This document shows, one piece after another, positions 58,492 to 64,000 of a stretch of DNA of 64,000 nt. The position numbers were made by a program, and so were the translations under genes. Below the pieces are notes generated by a model. That model saw only the letters and a program-made list of their open reading frames with translations, did not search any database and was not told the origin of the DNA. The DNA comes from Phoenix dactylifera (taxonomy: Eukaryota > Streptophyta > Magnoliopsida > Arecales > Arecaceae), in the NCBI RefSeq assembly GCF_009389715.1, contig NC_052393.1, forward strand, positions 6,262,001-6,326,000. The letters run 5' to 3'. Positions within the stretch are counted from its first letter, which is position 1. Each line of letters begins with the position of its first letter.

Positions 58492-60331
58492 TGTTGTATG
58501 TTCAACCCTTATGCGCTCTTATGCTCTGTTATTCATAATCGGAACAGTGTCATAGCCCTCTCTTTTATAGATGAGGGTGGCTGTGTGCAAGTAAGATACA
58601 GCTAAGATACATTTAATAATACAACTACTATACAGCTACAAGACAAGACAAGTCACATTCCTATATAGCTATAGGACAAGACAAATCATACAGCTAACAT
58701 CCTCCCTCAAACTCAAGATGGTAACGAAGATGCCAACTTGAGTTTGTGAACCAAATCCCGATGATGCCCTGGTGGATGAGCCTTCGTAAAAATATCAGCG
58801 AGCTGATCTGCAGAAGCAACATGTATCAACTGAAGAGTGCCTTGCTTGATATGATGCCGAATGAAGTGGCAATCTATCTTAATATGCTTTGTTCGCTCAT
58901 GAAACACATCATTATGAGCAATTTGCATAGCACTTATATTATCACAATTGAGAGAGGAACCACTAGTCAGAGGAATACCCATATCATGGAGGAGCCATCG
59001 AAGCCAGATGAATTCAGAAGTAGTATCTGCCAATGCACGATACTCAGCCTCTGTACTGGAGCGAGATACAACCGTTTGTTTCTTACTTTTCCAAGAAATG
59101 AGAGAAGAACCAAGCAAGAAACAATAGCCGGTGGTAGAACGACGATCTGTAGGGTCTCCAGCCCAATCAGCATCAGAATAGGCTTGAAGATCCAAGGTAG
59201 AGTGGGCTGAGAAATAAAGACCGTGAAACAATGTACCCTTAATATACCGGAGAATACGTAAGACTGCTGCATAGTGTGTAGAACGCGGTGCATGCATAAA
59301 CTGACTGACCAATGTGACTGCATAAGAGATATCTGGGCGTGTAACAGTCAGATAGATAAGACTACCAATCAACTGTCGATACAAAGTCGCATCTATCAAT
59401 GGTTCGCCATCAGTGGGAAGAAGCTTAACATTCATCTCCAGAGGACTTTCCACAGTCTTGCTATCTGTCAACCCAGCACGAGATATCAGCTCAGAAGCAT
59501 ACTTAGCCTGAGAAAGGTAGTAGCCATCTGAGCTGGATGTCACCTCGAGACCAAGAAAGTAGCTAAGGATCCTAAATCCTTCATCTCAAACTGTCGTCCA
59601 AGAAATTTTTGAAGTGCATGAATCCCTGAGACGTCATCTCCGGTAATAACCATATCATCCACATATAACAAGAGAAGAACAATACCGGCCTCAGATCGGC
59701 GAAGAAACAGTGCAGAATCATATGCACTAGGAGTGAAACCTTGCTGAGTAAGGACTGAACTAAACTTGGAGAACCAAGCGCGAGGAGACTGCTTGAGACC
59801 ATAAAGCGCCTTTTGGAGGCGACAAACCTTTCCAGGAGGATGAGCAAGACCTGGAGGAGGCTGTAGATAAACTTCCTCAGCTAAATCACCATTGAGGAAA
59901 GCGTTTTTAACATCCATCTGATGCATCCTCCACCGCTTGACAGCTGCAATTGCAAGTAAAGAACGAAAAGTGGTAAGACGTGCTACCGGAGCAAAAGTCT
60001 CTTCATAGTCAATACCATACGAAAACGGGGCCGGTGGTGGCCTACGAGAGGAGAGTAGAGAGAGATGAAGAGGACTGCTTCAGGATCTCCATAGCTCTGA
60101 TACCATGTTGAGAGAGAGATGAAGAGGACAGAAAAACAAGGAAGAAAAGCTTATGCTCTGTTATTCATAATCGGAACAGTGTCATAGCCCTCTCTTTTAT
60201 AGATGAGGGTGGCTGTGTGCAAGTAAGATACAGCTAAGATACATTTAATAATACAACTACTATACAGCTACAAGACAAGACAAGTCACACTCCTATATAG
60301 CTATAGGACAAGACAAATCATACAGCTAACA
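58492..60331 (-). mobile_element. Incomplete Copia LTR retrotransposon
   Basis: Read on the - strand, a 226 bp 5' LTR (60331-60106, TGTTAGCTG to TCTCAACA) is followed at once by TGGTATCAGAGC, the initiator-Met tRNA primer-binding site. Copia-type reverse transcriptase motifs follow (MDVKNAFLNGDL, KALYGLKQSPRAW, LLYVDDM), then the RNase H part (YSDADWAGDPTDRRSTTGYC, SRSSTEAEYRAL). A polypurine tract TTGAGTTTGAGGGAGGA leads into the 3' LTR (58699 to about 58492). The gag, protease and integrase parts were not found, so the element is broken and shorter than a whole one. The two LTRs agree at about 181 of 182 compared bases, which suggests a recent insertion, though the outer end of the 3' LTR is unlike its partner. 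No target duplication was resolved. Confidence 0.9.
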
Positions 60332-61939
60332 TATTGCAACCGGCCTGGCAGTGAAAAGGAGGCATGTCGATCAAAACTACGAATGAATGTTGAAATTTGA
60401 AAGTGCAAGCATTGCAGATTGAGGAACTCAACTTTTTTGAAGTAAATGAATGAGGACAGGTGTTGGAACGCAGAAGGAGACTGAAAGCTCCGGCACCAAG
60501 AGATAGAAAACAAGAAAAAAGAGGGAGAAAATGAAACTCAACATCTAGTAAAATAGTCTGTAATTGGATTACTATGATTGTTGAGAATTACAATTTTGAA
60601 ACTGTAGGCTATAAAATGATTTTCCTTTTTAGTTGATACTTCATACTACTTGATTTTCTCCATAAAGATTACATGTTTGCTTTATCTAATAAAGATTTTA
60701 ATTTATGCATATGTTTACTGTTTAAGTGTCTTGAGGTCGTTTTCCTCACCTCAAGGTAACATGTTTTCTAAGCCAAAATTTCCTTTCTACTAATTACATT
60801 TTGAAACACATATCAACTGGGCCAAGCAATAAACTTGTATTATTAGAAGTCCACAAAAGACACAAAAAGGTACTGCCACACCTAATCTGAATATTCAGGT
60901 TTATCCAATAGAAAACCATCTACCTGCAAGCTTAGAGCTGCATGGACAGCAAATACAATTATTGAGGAAACAATGATATAAAATTAGATAAATGAAATTT
61001 TATGTTAAGCTACTTTGCCTTCGAGTGCTTGATGATGGTAGAAGTAAAACTCTTCAAGAAATATCCAAGTTCAAGAAACTAATTTCTAGGAGTATAGAGT
61101 TCGCAATTAAGAAGAATGATATTTGAAACAACCCAGGTCATTGAAACCAAGCCCCAATGTCTTGTTTTACCAATTGTACTAGTTGGCACCTTTATATTAG
61201 CAAACAAAAAGCCGTAAAAGGATAGTAAAAAAGAGATTAAAAAGCCATAGATAACAGATAATCATATTAACTGATATCCGAGATATATCAATTTATATCA
61301 GCTTAGAAAAGCATAGTTAATAAGAGCTGATATTTAGTATCAGACCAGTAAGCGCCCACTACCAATACAATTAACCCGACAAGACTTGAGCTTTTCCTTT
61401 TTACCAGGTCCACTTTAGTCTGTGTATGTTCATGCCATCTTCGTCGGTTCTCCCTTGATTTTGTCACCAACAAGTGGAATTGACGCACTTCTCTCGCATT
61501 CCTTAATTCTTACCTTATCCTTTCTAGTATTAATCCAAAACCATCACATCATTCTCATACTGGCGCATCCACTTTATTTTCTCAGGCCTTCACTGTTCTG
61601 CAACTTTATGAACAATCCAAAGTGCTGGCCTCATGTTTCGTAAATTTGTCCTGGAGCCATCTCAAAAAATACCTAAACCACACCCCTCTACTTCATCTAT
61701 CTCTATCTGTCTCTATATTCTTCTGTATGATGAATCCAACAGAAGAAACTGATGATGCCATTGCATATAATTACCATAATTTTTGACTATGGCTTCATTT
61801 ATATTTCCATTTCTGTTGATATTGATGTGAACATATATGATCAAAAGTGTTTTGGGTCGGGATGATAATCTTCAGTTAGAATATAGTATCAGATCCTCGC
61901 ATAAATCAAATCCAACAGCATATCTTGTGTAATTACATG
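60332..61939. other. Gene-poor spacer
   Basis: AT-rich sequence with short open frames only. Nothing resembling a known protein, RNA gene or repeat end was recognised. Confidence 0.5.
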
Positions 61940-61944
61940 GTCCA

Positions 61945-62730
61945 TGTTGCTGGAAACTGGAGCCGGGGGCGACCGGTCCACTGGGAAGGAGGAGCTCCGG
62001 CGAGAACTGGCGGGCGGCGATCCGTCAACGGGCGGCGTCCTCCGCGAGGGGCCTGCAAAAAGCCGGTGGCCGGGGTTTCCGGCGCCGGCCCTCCGATGCC
62101 TAAGTCAGAGAGGGCAAGCGTCTCCAAAAGTGAGAGGGGAGAAAAAATATCATACGGACTTCAGAGTCCAATCCCCCTTTTTATAGGGAGATATAGAATT
62201 ACCTGTGACATGACGGGGCAAAATTACCGTATGATTGAGCATGTCGTCGGAATTAATGCACGATTGTATATATTAATGCCTTGCTGTGTGAGATTAGGTC
62301 GGAGCTAGGAAGCTGTCATGACGGATCGGACGTAGCCGAGCTGAGTTGCCGTGAAGAGCTTGAGGTCCATAGATAACAGGAGTCGCGTGCATTAATTGTT
62401 GAGTGAGCTGAGGGTCTGCAGAGACCATGTGCATTAATTGTTGAGTGAGCCGCAGAGGTCATGCGCATTAATTGTTAGCGGCGGTGGCAGGGTATAGCCA
62501 CTGGTTAAGCTTCAGAAGGATGTGACCGTGGTGGGTGGGCGGCGAGGTCGGGCTTCCGAGGTTGGCGAACTCCGAGGTCGCGCGCCTGGTCGGGCATCAG
62601 GCCGGGCATCCGAGGTAGGGTGTTTAGACCAAAGTTGCGCGTCAGGTCGGGCGCTTTCAATTCAGACGTGCTCAGGTCGGACGCCGGTAGCTGGTTTACG
62701 GGCCTTGGGGCTGTTTATTTTCCCCCAACA
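61945..62730. mobile_element. Solo LTR with perfect 5 bp target duplication
   Basis: The 786 bp unit begins TGTTGCTGGAAACTGG and ends CCCCCAACA, so the ends are TGTTG/CAACA as in an LTR. It is flanked on both sides by GTCCA (61940-61944 and 62731-62735). It is GC-rich, with a CCCTCCGATGCCTAAGTCAG phrase of a type seen in plant LTRs, and has no internal region or partner nearby, as expected after recombination between two LTRs. The GC-rich composition hints at Gypsy, but the superfamily is not proven. Open frames inside are by-products of composition. Confidence 0.8.
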
Positions 62731-62735
62731 GTCCA

Positions 62736-63045
62736 CATTAACTGTGAGGCCCAAGCCGAAGGAGAGGCCGGAATCCTTGGCTGCACCTTCTCGAGCGTAA
62801 TAGGGGCGAGATCCGCGGCGGCCATTTGAATGGCCGATGAACCCGCACAACCGCCGCTGAAATCGCGGCGGTAATTTGAAAATTTTCTCTCTAAAATCCC
62901 CCATTGACCTGCATCTGAGATCCACCAAGCACTTCTCCTTCTCCACCCTACTCTGTCTCTAACCCTTTCCCTCCTCCGCTGCTAGGGTTTGGAGCTCGCA
63001 TCAGTGCCGCCGGAGGGAGTAACCGCAGCTTCTCTTCGTAGCAAG
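62736..63045 (+). promoter_or_regulatory. Candidate promoter and untranslated first exon
   Basis: After the solo LTR the sequence has the look of a plant gene start: AGGCCCAAGCC, a GC-rich patch, CTTCTCCTTCTCCACC pyrimidine tracts and GCTAGGGTTTGGAGCTCGC, a phrase like those around plant start regions. It then ends in TCGTAGCAAG before GTAAACCC, a good splice donor at 63045/63046. There is no convincing coding frame, so this would be a 5' UTR exon of a gene that continues right of the window. The next coding exon is not visible. Confidence 0.4.
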
Positions 63046-64000
63046 GTAAACCCTAATCCTGTGTCCTTTCTACCTTATGATAATGAAATAAAAGAAAAGA
63101 AGAAGAGGAGAAAAAGGTGTACCTGTGATCGTCAGCATTGCCGGCTCTCGGCCACAGGTACCGTCCGGCTCCGGCCGTAGCCACCGCCAGCCGTCGGTGG
63201 GGGCTGCAGTCGGGTCGGAGCCCTTCCCCTTCTCCCTTCTGGTAGGACAAAGGGGGCGACTCTCGCCTCTTTCCCTGGGTGAACAGAAGAAGAAAGAAAG
63301 AAAGAAAGAAGAAAGAAAAAAAAAGGGGGAGGGGACTCACCGTGGGCGCCGGCTGCAGGCGCGGCCTGCGACTGCGGCGCCGGAGGCTGGGGGACGCCGG
63401 CCGCGGGCCGCAGGCGCGGCCTGCGACTGCGGCGCCGGAGGCCAGGGAACGCCGGCCGCAGGCCGCGAGTTCGGCCACGGCCGCAGCCGCGGACTGCGAC
63501 TGCGGCCACGACCGCAACCGCGGGTGCCACAGGCCCGGCCGTAGGCACCACGGGTGCCGCCAGTCGGCCAAGGGGGGCGTCGCCGGCTGCTGCTCGGTCC
63601 TCTCGAGCCCGATCTCCCCTTACGGGAGAAGAATGAGGGAAGGAGAGATTAGAAGAAGAAGAAGAAGAAGAAGAAGAAGAAGAAGAGGGGAAGCTTCGGG
63701 AGAAGAGAAGAAAAAAAGAAAAGAAAAGAAAAGAAGAGAAAAAAAAGGAAAAAAAAAGAAAGAAAAAAATATAATAAATAATAATAATAATAATAATAAA
63801 TATATAATTAAAATAAATAGAGAATTAAGGTAATAGATGTATTTAAATGAAATGAAATAACAATAAATAAATAAAGTAAAATAGAAAATGATAATCTGTC
63901 CTCTATGATGATGATAGGTACAGTGAAATTATTATCTGGTCTAGAGATTCGTGAGCGAATCAAGGTAAGTAACCCTAGCACTGATCTTATTGATTTAAAA
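63046..64000. other. Candidate first intron with GC-rich tandem copies and purine repeats
   Basis: If the donor at 63045 is real this is intron. It holds a GC-rich block (63150-63600) with a 55 bp direct duplication, an AGAAAGAA-type purine run (63284-63325), an (AGA)n run (63651-63686), a purine-rich stretch to about 63768 and AT-rich DNA after that. Another donor-like AAG|GTAAGT lies at 63964/63965, just before the window ends, so a small second exon could end there. The 139-184 codon frames here are Arg/Ala/Pro-rich on all frames and are not called. Confidence 0.4.
63356..63465. repeat. Two tandem 55 bp GC-rich copies
   Basis: Units at 63356-63410 and 63411-63465 both begin CAGGCGCGGCCTGCGACTGC and differ at only a few bases near the middle and end. 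Further shortened echoes (GACTGCGGC, GGCCGCAGGC) follow to about 63530. Confidence 0.9.

Noticed and set aside
61925-62308. 127-codon frame with a Gly/Arg-rich start
   Set aside because: It lies inside the solo LTR and has no protein motif.
63053-63833. Overlapping 139-184 codon frames on both strands
   Set aside because: All are Arg/Ala/Pro- or Lys-rich by-products of GC-rich tandem copies and purine runs, with no domain.

Overview
The window is nuclear DNA of a flowering plant, most likely a monocot. Genes are sparse, have introns, and some are GC-rich at third codon positions. They sit in AT-rich DNA full of MITEs, LTR-element remains, a LINE end, a SINE and microsatellites. A palm-like lineage is a guess; species cannot be fixed from the sequence alone. 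There are no operons, CRISPR arrays or other prokaryotic features.

Four host genes have clear identities and complete reading frames once introns are removed. (1) PLATZ zinc-binding transcription factor, + strand, 14061-15348, four coding exons, 218 aa. (2) A tetraspanin closest to TORNADO2/TETRASPANIN1, - strand, 23637-25503, two exons, 269 aa. (3) A single-exon ATL-type RING-H2 E3 ubiquitin ligase, + strand, 41750-42883, 377 aa. (4) A subgroup Ia bHLH transcription factor of the bHLH94/96 type, - strand, 47371-51528, three exons, 301 aa, with a 2.5 kb second intron.

Less certain genes: a possible last exon entering from the left (2529-2561); a two-exon gene for an unrecognised membrane protein with an in-frame TAG (3774-6116) and a coding-looking stretch behind it (6332-6596); a decayed gene for a plastid-type RNA-binding protein with two RRMs (29253-31744, perhaps to about 35.5 kb); and two neighbouring candidate exons of unknown family (44760-45064).

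Repeats by region: a 121 bp MITE (1.1 kb); an LTR relic (6.9 kb); a worn hAT-like end (8.2 kb); a PIF/Harbinger-like MITE (22.7 kb); a LINE 3' part with zinc knuckle and RNase H (27.4-28.6 kb); a hAT-like MITE (33.1 kb); an old non-autonomous LTR element (43.1-44.5 kb); a hAT-ended element holding pieces of two host genes (45.2-46.4 kb); a tRNA-derived SINE nested in a MITE (56.8-57.6 kb); a young-looking but incomplete Copia element (58.5-60.3 kb); and a solo LTR with a perfect 5 bp target duplication (61.9-62.7 kb). The last lies just upstream of what looks like a promoter and untranslated first exon at the right edge.

The host genes do not form a pathway. Two are transcription factors, one is a ubiquitin ligase and one a membrane organiser in development. 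Exon boundaries come from reading frames, splice-site bases and remembered family sequences; no alignment or expression data were used.
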